Part shown: positions 51,710 to 60,199 of the stretch, piece after piece
Layout of the letters: the number at the start of each line of letters is the position of its first letter
How positions within the stretch are numbered: the first letter of the stretch is position 1
Source of the DNA: Litoreibacter halocynthiae
Lineage (GTDB): Bacteria; Pseudomonadota; Alphaproteobacteria; Rhodobacterales; Rhodobacteraceae
Assembly (NCBI RefSeq): GCF_004365635.1
Contig: NZ_SOBH01000001.1
Span: forward strand, 620,001-684,000
Length of the DNA stretch: 64,000 nt
Reading direction: 5' to 3'
Translations under genes and position numbers: made by a program
Notes under the pieces: model-generated
The model's database searches: none
What the model saw: only the letters and a program-made list of their open reading frames with translations
What the model was told of the DNA's origin: nothing

Positions 51710-53089
51710 TTAGTGTGCCTTCTTCAGATGGTAGGATTTCGGACGTGTCAGGTTGTGGTAGCCTATGACCGACAAGCCCCCGCCGCGTCCGGTATTCTTG
51801 CAGCCGGTCCAGCACAATGCCGGATCAAGGTAGTCGGCGCGGTTCATGAACACCGTGCCCGTCTCTATCTGGTCACCGACCCGTTGGGCGCGCTCAATAT
51901 CTTTTGTCCAAAGCGACGCGGTCAGGCCGAACTCGCTGTCATTCATCAACGCAATCGCCTCGGCGTCATCTTTAACCTTCATGATGCCGACAACAGGCCC
52001 GAAGCTTTCTTCGCGCATAACGCGCATATCATGGGTCACTTCGGTCAGGATTTGCGGGGTTAGATATGCGCCGCCGTCATCCTCTGCGAATGGGGCAATA
52101 TGCGCCTTCGCGCCGCCAGAGATTGCCTCCGCGATTTGCCCGCGCACCTCGTTTGCAAAGCGGGTATGGGCCATCGGGCCGATGGTGGTTTCAGGGTCTA
52201 GCGGATTGCCAAGCTTGTATCCGTTCACGATAGATACGGCCTTCTCGACGAACTGGTCATAAAGGGCCTCCACCACATAAATCCGCTCGATCCCACAGCA
52301 ACACTGACCGGAGTTGAACATCGCCCCGTCGATCAACGTATCGACCGCTGCATCCAGATCAGCGTCCTCCATCACATAGCCAGGATCCTTGCCGCCAAGT
52401 TCCAGCCCGACGCCAGTAAAGGTGCCCGCTGCCGCGCGTTCCATGGCCTGACCTCCACCGACAGAGCCGGTGAAGTTGACGAAATCAAAGCTGCGATTGC
52501 CGATCAGATGCGACGTGGTGACGTGGTCGACGAAGATGTTTTGGAAGACCTCTTTCGGAACGCCAGCGCTGTGGAAGGCCGCCGCCATGCGCTCGCCAAC
52601 CAGCAAGGTCTGGGTGGAATGCTTCAGCACCACACTATTCCCCGCAATCAGGGCAGGGGCCACGGTGTTGATCGCGGTCATGTAGGGGTAGTTCCACGGG
52701 GCCACGACCAAAACGACGCCGTGTGGCACGCGGCGAATATAGCGGTGGAAGTCGCCATCGTCGGAGACTTCGATGTTTGCCAATGCGCCCTGCGCGATCT
52801 CGGCCATGTGGCTGGCGCGCTCGTTAAACCCGCCGAACTCGCCACCATAGCGGATCGGACGACCCATTTGATGGGCCAGCTCTGGCACGATCTCGTCGTT
52901 CATCGCGCCAACGGCGGCGACGCCCGCCATCACCAGATCAATGCGGTCTTGCAAGGGGTGTGCGGACCACGCGGGTTGGGCGTCGCGCGCGGTGCGGGCG
53001 ACGGCCTCGGCCTCGGGGGCACTCAATACGGGGCGTTCAGCGAACACCGATCCGTCAATCGGAGAGATGCATTTTAAAGTTTTGGTCAC
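51710..53089 (-). CDS. NAD(P)-dependent aldehyde dehydrogenase
   Basis: 459 residues. PWNYPYMTAINTVAPALIAGN near residues 131-151 (cofactor site), the general-base glutamate E230 in LELGGKDPGYV, and the catalytic cysteine within GQCCCGIERI (C263-C265). Oxidises an aldehyde to an acid. Located between the glutamine-synthetase-like gene (12 bases upstream) and the Fe-ADH gene (1 base downstream). It would take the aldehyde made by the alcohol dehydrogenase. Shorter than the usual 480-500, lacking part of the N-terminal extension. Confidence 0.9.
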   Translation of the reverse strand: MTKTLKCISPIDGSVFAERPVLSAPEAEAVARTARDAQPAWSAHPLQDRIDLVMAGVAAVGAMNDEIVPELAHQMGRPIRYGGEFGGFNERASHMAEIAQGALANIEVSDDGDFHRYIRRVPHGVVLVVAPWNYPYMTAINTVAPALIAGNSVVLKHSTQTLLVGERMAAAFHSAGVPKEVFQNIFVDHVTTSHLIGNRSFDFVNFTGSVGGGQAMERAAAGTFTGVGLELGGKDPGYVMEDADLDAAVDTLIDGAMFNSGQCCCGIERIYVVEALYDQFVEKAVSIVNGYKLGNPLDPETTIGPMAHTRFANEVRGQIAEAISGGAKAHIAPFAEDDGGAYLTPQILTEVTHDMRVMREESFGPVVGIMKVKDDAEAIALMNDSEFGLTASLWTKDIERAQRVGDQIETGTVFMNRADYLDPALCWTGCKNTGRGGGLSVIGYHNLTRPKSYHLKKAH

Positions 53090-53101
53090 TGGTCTTCCCC
53101 C

Positions 53102-54466
53102 TCAGGCTTTCTCAAATCCGCGCGCAATTTCATAGTCGGTGACAACGCGCTCGAAATCTTCCTGTTCCACTTCTGCGCAGCGGTGATAGTGATCCACCAC
53201 CACGTCGCCAAGCGCCGCACGCAGCATGTCGGAGCCTTTCAACGTCACCATCGCGTCGCGCAGGTTGGCAGGTATTTGCTTTGCGCCTGTGTCTTCGTAG
53301 GCATCACCGGTCAACGCAGGTTGCAGGTCCAGCTTTTCTTCGATGCCCGCGATGCCCGCGGCCAATTGCGTGGCCATGGCCAGGTACGGGTTCAGGTCAG
53401 ACCCGCCAACACGACATTCCACACGCACGGCCTTGGTGTTTTCGCCACATAGCCGGAAGCCCGCGGTTCGGTTGTCGATGGACCACACGGTGCCGGTCGG
53501 CGCGAAGGTGCCCTTCTGGAACCGCTTGTAGCTGTTCACATATGGCGCGAGGAAATAGGTCACGTCCGGCGCGTATTTGATCAGGCCAGCCATGTAGTGG
53601 CGCATCAGGTCGGACATCCCGTGCTTGGCGTCCGGGTCGTAGAACGCGGACTTTCCGTCCTTCCAAAGTGACTGGTGAATGTGGCTGGACGAGCCGACGC
53701 GGTCTTGATGCCACTTCGGCAAAAACGATGCCGCATGGCCATTTTGCCAAGCGATCTCCTTGATCGCGTGTTTGGCAATCGTGTGGTGGTCGGCGCAATT
53801 CATCGGCGCGTCATATCGAATGTTCAACTCTTCCTGACCGGCTTCGGCCTCGCCCTTCGTGTTCTCAATCGGGATACCCGCCGCATAGAGGTGGTTGCGA
53901 ATGGGCCGCATCACATGCTCTTCCTTGGTGGTCTGGAAGATATGGTAGTCCTCGTTGTAGCCGCTGATCGGGGTCAGGTCGCGAAAGCCGCCTTTGCGGA
54001 TTTCGTCGTAGCTTTTCTCAAAGAGGAAGAACTCCAATTCGGTCGCCATCGCCGCACTAAATCCAAGCGCGTCCAAACGCTCGAGCTGCTTTTTCAACAC
54101 GGCGCGTGGGGAATGCGGAACAGCCTCATGCGTGTGGTGATCAAGGACGTCACACAACACCATCGCCGTTCCCTCAAGCCAAGGCACGGGGCGTAAGGTT
54201 TCCAAGTCCGGCTTCATCACATAGTCGCCATAGCCCGACTGCCAGCTGGTGGAGGCGTAGCCGTCCGGCGTCGCCATCTCCAGATCGGTCGCCAGCAGAT
54301 AGTTGCAGCAATGGGTCTCCTCATACGCACTGTCGACGAAATGCTGGGCTAGAAAGCGCTTGCCCATCAAGCGCCCTTGCATATCGACCAGACAGACAAG
54401 GATCGTGTCGATCTCTCCGGCTTTCACTTGTTTTTTGAGTGCGTCGAAGGTTAATTTATTTGGCAT
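53102..54466 (-). CDS. Glutamine-synthetase-like gamma-glutamylamide synthetase (PuuA/IpuC type)
   Basis: 454 residues of the glutamine synthetase superfamily (beta-grasp N-domain, catalytic domain from about 110). Active-site motifs ATELEFFLFE near residues 139-148, GEAEAGQEELNIRY near 204-217, GSSSHIHQSL near 254-263 and the arginines in NRTAGFRLC and ECRVGGSDLNPY. It lacks the adenylylation loop seen in GlnA. Such enzymes join glutamate to an amine with ATP (putrescine in PuuA, alaninol in IpuC). With ADH, ALDH and an amidohydrolase alongside, an amino alcohol such as ethanolamine is the likely amine. Start ATG 54466 chosen; ATG 54475 is possible. Confidence 0.87.
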   Translation of the reverse strand: MPNKLTFDALKKQVKAGEIDTILVCLVDMQGRLMGKRFLAQHFVDSAYEETHCCNYLLATDLEMATPDGYASTSWQSGYGDYVMKPDLETLRPVPWLEGTAMVLCDVLDHHTHEAVPHSPRAVLKKQLERLDALGFSAAMATELEFFLFEKSYDEIRKGGFRDLTPISGYNEDYHIFQTTKEEHVMRPIRNHLYAAGIPIENTKGEAEAGQEELNIRYDAPMNCADHHTIAKHAIKEIAWQNGHAASFLPKWHQDRVGSSSHIHQSLWKDGKSAFYDPDAKHGMSDLMRHYMAGLIKYAPDVTYFLAPYVNSYKRFQKGTFAPTGTVWSIDNRTAGFRLCGENTKAVRVECRVGGSDLNPYLAMATQLAAGIAGIEEKLDLQPALTGDAYEDTGAKQIPANLRDAMVTLKGSDMLRAALGDVVVDHYHRCAEVEQEDFERVVTDYEIARGFEKA

Positions 54467-55262
54467 CAGATACATCCGGATTGGCTAGGGAATGGGGAAC
54501 ACCCATGCTCGAGAGCGCATGAGTGAGGCTTCGTGTGAGTAGGGTGGCAATGTCGGACAGGCCAGCGTCAGTCGCGAGAAGATCATTGCGGACTTCTATC
54601 ATTACATAAGGAAGCCGCCGATCCGACAAGTGCTTTTCGATACTGTGCAACACGCCATCTTCCGGCCCATAGGGCGCGTTGTAACGGGCGTCGTAAGCAG
54701 AGCTTTCAAGCGTTGGCATCATCGCATGCGCCAAACGGGTGTCCTCGGCATGCAGGAGTCCGATTTCGACGTCACGGGTCTTGCCGTGGAAAACGGGGGT
54801 GAAACTGTGGATGGTCACCAGAACGGGCGCGGGTGTCTCAGCAAGAACCTTGGCAACCGCCGCGTGGAACGGCTCGTATATGTCTTTGGTGCGCGCCGCG
54901 CGGTCGGCTTCGGTGACATGTGCATTGCCAGGGATCGTGCAGAATTCGGTATCTGCAGGCATTGCACTGGGGGCGTCGGGGGAGCGGTTGCAGTCGTAAA
55001 CCAGACGCGAGAACCGCGCTTCGACCAAAGGTGCGTCGAACGTGTCGCTAAGTCGTCTGGCCAACGCCGAAGCCCCGGGGTCCCATGCCACATGCGCCTC
55101 AAGTTGTTCTTCGGTCAGGCCTAGGTTGTCTAACCCAGCCGGCACGCGATTGGCAGCATGTTCGCAGACCAGCACAACGGGGCTCTGGCCGCTTCGGTTG
55201 ATCACCTCGAAGGCTGGCCCATCGGATTGGTCTAGGAGTTTGGAGGTCACAGGGCGGCTCAT
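54456..55262 (-). CDS. N-formylglutamate amidohydrolase-family hydrolase
   Basis: 268 residues. The metallohydrolase family is indicated by VVLVCEHAANRVPAGL near residues 29-44, the RLVYDCNRSPDAPSAMP region near 85-101 and IHSFTPVF near 152-159. Characterised members release formate from N-formylglutamate or N-formylaspartate in histidine breakdown, but no hut genes are here. It overlaps the glutamine-synthetase-like gene and, by four bases, the DeoR gene. The operon suggests it hydrolyses the last glutamylated intermediate, taking the place of PuuD/IpuF. That substrate is inference. Confidence 0.85.
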   Translation of the reverse strand: MSRPVTSKLLDQSDGPAFEVINRSGQSPVVLVCEHAANRVPAGLDNLGLTEEQLEAHVAWDPGASALARRLSDTFDAPLVEARFSRLVYDCNRSPDAPSAMPADTEFCTIPGNAHVTEADRAARTKDIYEPFHAAVAKVLAETPAPVLVTIHSFTPVFHGKTRDVEIGLLHAEDTRLAHAMMPTLESSAYDARYNAPYGPEDGVLHSIEKHLSDRRLPYVMIEVRNDLLATDAGLSDIATLLTRSLTHALSSMGVPHSLANPDVSDAK

Positions 55263-56023
55263 TCGAGGATCACGGCTTGCTTGCCAGCGGCAACAAGTCC
55301 CTCGCGGATGTCATTCGGGACGGGGCCGTCGCTAACGATACGATGGATCGAGGACAGCGGACACACTTCAAACGATGCCAATGCCTCGAATTTGGAAGCA
55401 TCGGCAAGCACGGTGACCTCGTTTGACTGCTCGATCATTACCCGCGCTACCTGTGCTTCGTCAAAATTGAAATCCATCGCCCCAGTTCGCGCATCCATTG
55501 CGCCAACGGTCAAGACAGCGTGATGGGCACGAAATGCACGAAGCTGCGCTGTCGCCATCGCCCCAAGTGTCTGGTTGTTGGCCGCGCTAAACTCGCCCCC
55601 CAACAAAAACACGCGGTTGCCGCTATTTCCTTTGCTAATGGTGCGGGCAATTTCGGTAGAGTTCGTAACGATTGTCAGCCCTGCGGACTTGGCCAGTTCC
55701 TCGGCCAGAAATAACGTGGTCGAGCCGGTGTCCAACAACAACGTCTCGCCCGGCTTGAATATCCCGGCGGCCAGTTTCGCGATTTTCATTTTGGCGTCGA
55801 CGTTTTCAGACATTCGCTGTTGGAAATGCCCTTCACCAAGGGCGCGGGGCAGGGTCGCGCCGCCATGCACCTTTTGGATTTTGCCCCGATCGGACAGCTG
55901 TGTCAGATCACGGCGCACAGTTTCACGCGATGCCTCAAGAAGCCGTGCCAGCTCTTCGACTGACACTTCCTCCCGCTTTCTGACCAATTCGATCAGCTTG
56001 GCCTGCCTTTTGTGCTTTTTCAT
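55259..56023 (-). CDS. DeoR/GlpR-family transcriptional regulator 3
   Basis: 254 residues. Winged helix-turn-helix near residues 6-60 (VSVEELARLLEASRETVRRDL, then IQKVHGGATLPRA) and DeoRC effector domain with LLDTGSTTLFLAEEL and TNSTEIA. It heads the operon with the amidohydrolase, synthetase, ALDH and ADH genes (four-base overlap with the amidohydrolase) and is divergent from the GlpA-like gene. It probably controls both directions through the TGGTCA array in the gap. Confidence 0.91.
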   Translation of the reverse strand: MKKHKRQAKLIELVRKREEVSVEELARLLEASRETVRRDLTQLSDRGKIQKVHGGATLPRALGEGHFQQRMSENVDAKMKIAKLAAGIFKPGETLLLDTGSTTLFLAEELAKSAGLTIVTNSTEIARTISKGNSGNRVFLLGGEFSAANNQTLGAMATAQLRAFRAHHAVLTVGAMDARTGAMDFNFDEAQVARVMIEQSNEVTVLADASKFEALASFEVCPLSSIHRIVSDGPVPNDIREGLVAAGKQAVILE

Positions 56024-56048
56024 AGTTTTCCGATGATATTGACTAACG

Positions 56049-56107
56049 TGGTCACAAAATCTACAAAAGTGGTCAGCAAACGGTCAATAATTGGTCACGG
56101 ATTGTCA
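56049..56107 (+). promoter_or_regulatory. Operator array for DeoR regulator 3 (TGGTCA repeats, one per helical turn)
   Basis: Direct repeats of TGGTCA or close variants begin at 56049 (TGGTCA), 56070 (TGGTCA), 56081 (CGGTCA), 56092 (TGGTCA) and 56102 (TTGTCA). The steps are 21, 11, 11 and 10 bases, so all lie on one face of the helix with one empty slot near 56060. The array fills the gap between deoR 3 and the GlpA-like gene. Confidence 0.65.
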
Positions 56108-56146
56108 ATACATCAACAGCGATCATCAGGAAATTTTGGCGCAAAC

Positions 56147-57535
56147 TTGGATCAATCACTGTTTGATGTGGTGGTGGTCGGTGCAGGTGTGGTTGGCTGC
56201 GCAGTGGCGCGAAGGTTCACCTTGGAAGGTGCGCGCATCGCAGTGCTGGAAAAAAGTACCGACATTCTGGACGGTGCCAGTAAGGCAAACAGCGCGATTT
56301 TGCACACCGGCTTTGATGCCCCCGAAGGCTCGTTGGAACTGGCCTGTATTCGTGACGGATATGCGGAATACCAGACCATTCGCGACAGCTTGGGATTGGT
56401 GCAGGACAATGCGGGGGCCTATGTCGTTGCGTGGACCCAAGACGAATTGCGCAACCTCGAAAGCATCAAGGCCAAAGCGCATCTCAACGGTGTGACTGAT
56501 GTCGAACTGGTCGACGCGGAAACCTTGCGCGCACGGGAACCAAACCTCAGTCGGAACGCTTTGGGGGCGGTCCATGTCCCCGGCGAAAGTCTCATTGATC
56601 CGTGGTCCGCGCCCCATGTTTACCTGCGTCAGGCGATGGAGAACGGCGCGAAGGTTTTTACCTCTTGCGAAGTAACCGATGGCGGGTTCGATGGTGCCGA
56701 GTGGCGCGTTGTGACGACAAACGGAACCCTCCGCACTCGCCATGTGATCAACTGTGCTGGGCTGTACGGGGATACGGTCAACCGTGCATTGCTGGGCGAG
56801 ACGCATTTCGAAGTCAAACCGCGTAAGGGGCAGTTTGTTGTATTCGACAAGGCCGCCAGCGGTTTGGTATCAGCGATTATTTTGCCAGTCCCCAGCGAGA
56901 CAACCAAAGGGATTGTCGTGTTCCGCACGGTGTTCGGCAATCTGGCCGTCGGCCCGACAGCCGAGGAGCAGGACAGCCGCACTGACGCCTCTACCGACGA
57001 GGAGACCCTGAAGGCTTTGATTGCGGATGGCATAAACAAAGTCCCCGCCTTGAAGGACATGCCAGTAACGGCGACCTATGCGGGTCTGCGTCCGGCATCC
57101 GAACAGAAAGAATACCGCATCAGTGCGACGTCAGAGCAGAACTGGATCACCGTGGGCGGCATCCGCTCGACCGGCCTGAGCGGCGCGTTGGGGATCGCGC
57201 GGCACGTGTATGGCCTGTACGAGAACATGGGAGCATCGCATGACAAGCTGCCCGACCCTGTAATTCCCAAAGCCAACATGTTGTCAGAGGCTGGCCTACG
57301 CGACTGGAAGCAAGACGGCGCGGGCGAGGTGGTGTGCCACTGTGAATTGGTCACAAGGCGCGAAATAGAGGCCGCTTTGCATGGCCCGTTGCCTGCGCGG
57401 TCGTTGGCAGGTCTGAAGCGGCAAACGCGAGCCACTATGGGGCGGTGTCAGGGCTTTTACTGCTCCGCGCGGCTGGCAGAACTCACCGATGGCTGTTTCG
57501 TGTCCGCGATGGCGGAGAAACTTCCCCATGAGTGA
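56147..57535 (+). CDS. GlpA/LhgO-like FAD dehydrogenase with C-terminal BFD [2Fe-2S] domain
   Basis: 462 residues from the proposed start. FAD motif VVVGAGVVGCAVARRF near the N terminus; DAO fold to about residue 360; C-terminal BFD-like region with CHCELVTRREIE and RCQGFYCSAR, four cysteines for a [2Fe-2S] cluster. This layout is that of GlpA, the anaerobic glycerol-3-phosphate dehydrogenase subunit, and of related 2-hydroxyacid dehydrogenases. The start is uncertain: the frame is open to 56012, but that part covers the operator array and overlaps the divergent deoR, so I chose TTG 56147 just before the FAD motif. Overlaps the next gene by 8 bases. Confidence 0.82.
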   Translation: MDQSLFDVVVVGAGVVGCAVARRFTLEGARIAVLEKSTDILDGASKANSAILHTGFDAPEGSLELACIRDGYAEYQTIRDSLGLVQDNAGAYVVAWTQDELRNLESIKAKAHLNGVTDVELVDAETLRAREPNLSRNALGAVHVPGESLIDPWSAPHVYLRQAMENGAKVFTSCEVTDGGFDGAEWRVVTTNGTLRTRHVINCAGLYGDTVNRALLGETHFEVKPRKGQFVVFDKAASGLVSAIILPVPSETTKGIVVFRTVFGNLAVGPTAEEQDSRTDASTDEETLKALIADGINKVPALKDMPVTATYAGLRPASEQKEYRISATSEQNWITVGGIRSTGLSGALGIARHVYGLYENMGASHDKLPDPVIPKANMLSEAGLRDWKQDGAGEVVCHCELVTRREIEAALHGPLPARSLAGLKRQTRATMGRCQGFYCSARLAELTDGCFVSAMAEKLPHE

Positions 57536-58763
57536 CGTTGATGTCGCAATTATCGGCGGTGGGCCCGCTGGGCTGGCTGCCGCGAGTGCGCTGAAATCCG
57601 CAGGTGTGGAACGGGTCGTCGTGCTGGAGCGCGAAGCAGAGGCGGGCGGTATTCCGCGCCACTGCGGCCATCCGCCCTTTGGATTGCGGGAGTTCAACCG
57701 GCTTTTGACCGGCCCGAGCTACGCAGCCCGCCTTGTCTCGTCGGCACAGACGGCAGGCGTCGATATCCGCACGCTCACAACCGTTGTCGAAGCGCGTGCC
57801 GGTGGCAATCTGCTGTTGGTCACACCAACCGGGGTGACTGAACTGAAGGCAAAACGGGTGATCCTCGCCACCGGTGTGCGCGAAACCCCGCGTTCCGCGC
57901 GGCTGGTCTCTGGGCCCCGTGTCGCGGGCGTTGTGAATACGGGTGCGTTGCAATCCATGGTGTATCTGACAAAGCGCCGCCCGTTCCAGCGACCGGTTAT
58001 TGTCGGCAGCGAACTTGTCGCCTTCTCGGCCATCCTGACCTGCCGCCATGCCGGAATTCGTCCCGTGGCGATGATTGAAGGCAACGAACGTGTCACCGCA
58101 CGCTGGCCCTGCGCGTTGTTCCCAAGGCTGGCCGGGGTGGCGCTCCACACGGGTTCGCGCCTGGTTGAAATTCTGGGCGACACCAAGGTGGAAGGCGTCG
58201 TGCTTGAAGACGCCAAGGGGCAAATCAGTCGCATTGAGTGCGACGGCGTTATTCTCAGCGGCCAGTTCACGCCGGAGGCGGCACTTGCCCGTAGTGGTCA
58301 TCTACTGGTTGATCCGGCAACCGGTGGTCCGCAGGTCGATCAATGGGGACGGATGTCCGACCCCACTTATTTTGCCACAGGGAATGTTTTGCGCCCCGTC
58401 GAGACGGCCGGATGGAGTTGGTCAGAGGGAGGGCGGACCGGTCAATGGGTCGCTCGGGACCTTGCGGGACTATTGCCAGAATCCGAACCATCTGTAAGGG
58501 TTTCGGTGAACGACCACCGTCTGCGCTATGCCGTGCCTCAAAATATCGTTTTATCACAAGACGTCGGAGGCATGAGAGACATTCAACTTCGTGTTGCTCA
58601 ACACGTTGATGGGGAGTTGATTGCAGAGTGCGACGGCGAACAAATCTGGGGGCGGAAACTGCGCGCCGGCCCTGAACAGCGCGTACTTGTGCAAACGCAT
58701 GAAATTGCGTCAGCATGCGCCGGACGAGACGTAGCGCTAAGAATATCGGAGCCCACCGATTGA
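57528..58763 (+). CDS. FAD/NAD(P)-dependent oxidoreductase, partner of the GlpA-like protein
   Basis: 411 residues. N-terminal FAD motif IIGGGPAGLAAASAL near residues 8-22, NAD-type motif region RVILATGVRETPRSAR near 113-128, and a second nucleotide-binding site near PVIVGSELVAFSAI (about 155-168). It resembles the HcnB/OoxA-type amine or opine oxidase alpha subunits and the second subunit of TM1433-like pairs. With the BFD-containing partner it likely forms a two-subunit dehydrogenase. Start ATG 57528 has GCGGAGAAACTTCCCC. The final ~90 residues are an extra domain I do not recognise. Substrate uncertain: glycerol-3-phosphate or an opine-like amine. Confidence 0.8.
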   Translation: MSDVDVAIIGGGPAGLAAASALKSAGVERVVVLEREAEAGGIPRHCGHPPFGLREFNRLLTGPSYAARLVSSAQTAGVDIRTLTTVVEARAGGNLLLVTPTGVTELKAKRVILATGVRETPRSARLVSGPRVAGVVNTGALQSMVYLTKRRPFQRPVIVGSELVAFSAILTCRHAGIRPVAMIEGNERVTARWPCALFPRLAGVALHTGSRLVEILGDTKVEGVVLEDAKGQISRIECDGVILSGQFTPEAALARSGHLLVDPATGGPQVDQWGRMSDPTYFATGNVLRPVETAGWSWSEGGRTGQWVARDLAGLLPESEPSVRVSVNDHRLRYAVPQNIVLSQDVGGMRDIQLRVAQHVDGELIAECDGEQIWGRKLRAGPEQRVLVQTHEIASACAGRDVALRISEPTD

Positions 58764-58947
58764 CTGAAACTGCGATGCGTAACACCCTCTGTGGGACAAA
58801 GTGAGGGGCCATTGAACGCTTCGGGCTGTCACAGTGGGGCGCGTGTAACAAAAGTGACATCAAAAACCCTGTAGATAACTGGGTATGAAAATTGCGAAAG
58901 GCACGACATCCTGTGGTGCTCCAACTATTCCGGGAGGGAATAACTTT

Positions 58948-60084
58948 ATGAAAAACACTCGAAACACGTTTAGCCGCCGCGCGGTCCTCAAGTCCGGTGC
59001 GGTCGCTGGTGTGGCCGCGTTGGCAACGCCCGCACTGGTGTCCAAGGCATTTGCGACATCCGGCGAGATGACTTTGATGGACTGGTCCGATTACTGGCCT
59101 GAAGACATGCTGGCAAATTTCACCGCCGAGACCGGCATCAAGGTGAATTACATCGGTATCGGCTCCAACGAGGAGTTGATCAACAAGATGAAAGCCTCGC
59201 AAGGCTCCGGCGCTGATCTGATCGGCCCGACCAACAACCGCTCGTTGCAATGGGGGCCGTTAGAACTTCTGCAACCGTTCGACATGACCCGCATTCCAAT
59301 TGATGCCGCAAACCCCGCAATGGCCAAAATCGGTCCGGACGCTTGGGATTTCGGCGGCAACACCTGGATTCCGCATATCTGGGGTACGGAAGGCATGGCC
59401 TGGCGAGTAGACAAGTGGTCGCCCGCGGATGCGTCCGGCGTGCCAAGCTATGGCGAAATCTGGTCCGAAGAGAACGCGGGCAAGACCATGATCCGTGCGC
59501 ATTCCGGCATGCTATGTGCAGGCCTCTATATGGAAGCGTCTGGCGAAATGGATCCGGGCTCTGTCTGGGCTGCCTACGAGTCCGAAGAGAACATGCGCAA
59601 AACCTGGGGTATGATTGCCGACTGGTGCATCGCACGCAAAGCCAACCTTAAGTTGATTTGGAACGACGCCGATACGCAGAAAAACGGTCTGCTGAACGAC
59701 GGTGTTGTTGTCGGCCAGACTTGGGACGGTCCACCTCTTGCGCTCAAAACAGCGGGCGAGCCTGTGACGTATCAAGCACCGGCAGAGGGTGCGATGGCAT
59801 GGGTTGACGGTCTGGCGATGCCAAAAGGCGCGAAGAACATTGATCAAGCATACGAGTTGATCAAGTTTGCCTTCGATCCGAAAAACGCAGGTCCGGCTAT
59901 TGACCAGCACGGCTACAACTCCCCGATCCTCGGGGCGGACAAGCTGGCGGGCGAAGCCTATGCGAAAAACTTCGCGGAAGCCTATCCGGGCGACGCTTTG
60001 GCCAATCTCAACGCATGGCCAGCAGAAGCACCGTGGTACGCCGATGTGCGCACGGAGTTTGTGAACAAGTTCCAAAGCGCATAA
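58948..60084 (+). CDS. Tat-exported polyamine-type ABC periplasmic binding protein
   Basis: 378 residues. The N terminus carries a twin-arginine signal (FSRRAVLKSGAVAG) with cleavage near FATS. The mature part is a PotD/PotF-like family 1 binding protein (MTLMDWSDYWPEDMLANF near residues 41-58, GSGADLIGPTNN near 86-97). Start ATG 58948 follows CGGGAGGGAATAACTTT; the frame upstream lacks a signal. First gene of a four-gene transporter operon. The true solute may be a polyamine or another amine from the neighbouring pathway. Confidence 0.9.
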   Translation: MKNTRNTFSRRAVLKSGAVAGVAALATPALVSKAFATSGEMTLMDWSDYWPEDMLANFTAETGIKVNYIGIGSNEELINKMKASQGSGADLIGPTNNRSLQWGPLELLQPFDMTRIPIDAANPAMAKIGPDAWDFGGNTWIPHIWGTEGMAWRVDKWSPADASGVPSYGEIWSEENAGKTMIRAHSGMLCAGLYMEASGEMDPGSVWAAYESEENMRKTWGMIADWCIARKANLKLIWNDADTQKNGLLNDGVVVGQTWDGPPLALKTAGEPVTYQAPAEGAMAWVDGLAMPKGAKNIDQAYELIKFAFDPKNAGPAIDQHGYNSPILGADKLAGEAYAKNFAEAYPGDALANLNAWPAEAPWYADVRTEFVNKFQSA

Positions 60085-60099
60085 GCTTAAATGACTTTG

Positions 60100-60128
60100 G
60101 TCCGGCGGCATCCTTGATGTGGCCGGAC
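60100..60128 (+). terminator. Intra-operon hairpin after the binding-protein gene
   Basis: Stem GTCCGGC (60100-60106) with GCCGGAC (60122-60128), extended inward by a five-pair helix (GCATC with GATGT, one wobble) after a G-G mismatch, loop about 3 nt. It lies in the 115-base gap between binding-protein and ATPase genes. Partial terminator or mRNA-end stabiliser, as after ugpB and proX. Confidence 0.6.
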
Positions 60129-60199
60129 TGCAAGGGGATAACCCCGACCAAGGGCTCGGTACAGGGCTCGGACTAAAACTGACAACGGGGAATGACTAC

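Noticed and set aside
54456-55262. hutG of a histidine-degradation cluster
   Set aside because: No hutH, hutU, hutI or hutF is present; the gene overlaps a glutamine-synthetase-like gene and shares an operon with ALDH and ADH genes.
58267-59250. 327-codon minus-strand frame across the gap before the Tat-exported binding protein
   Set aside because: It covers the ends of two well-supported plus-strand genes and has no recognisable domain or ribosome site.
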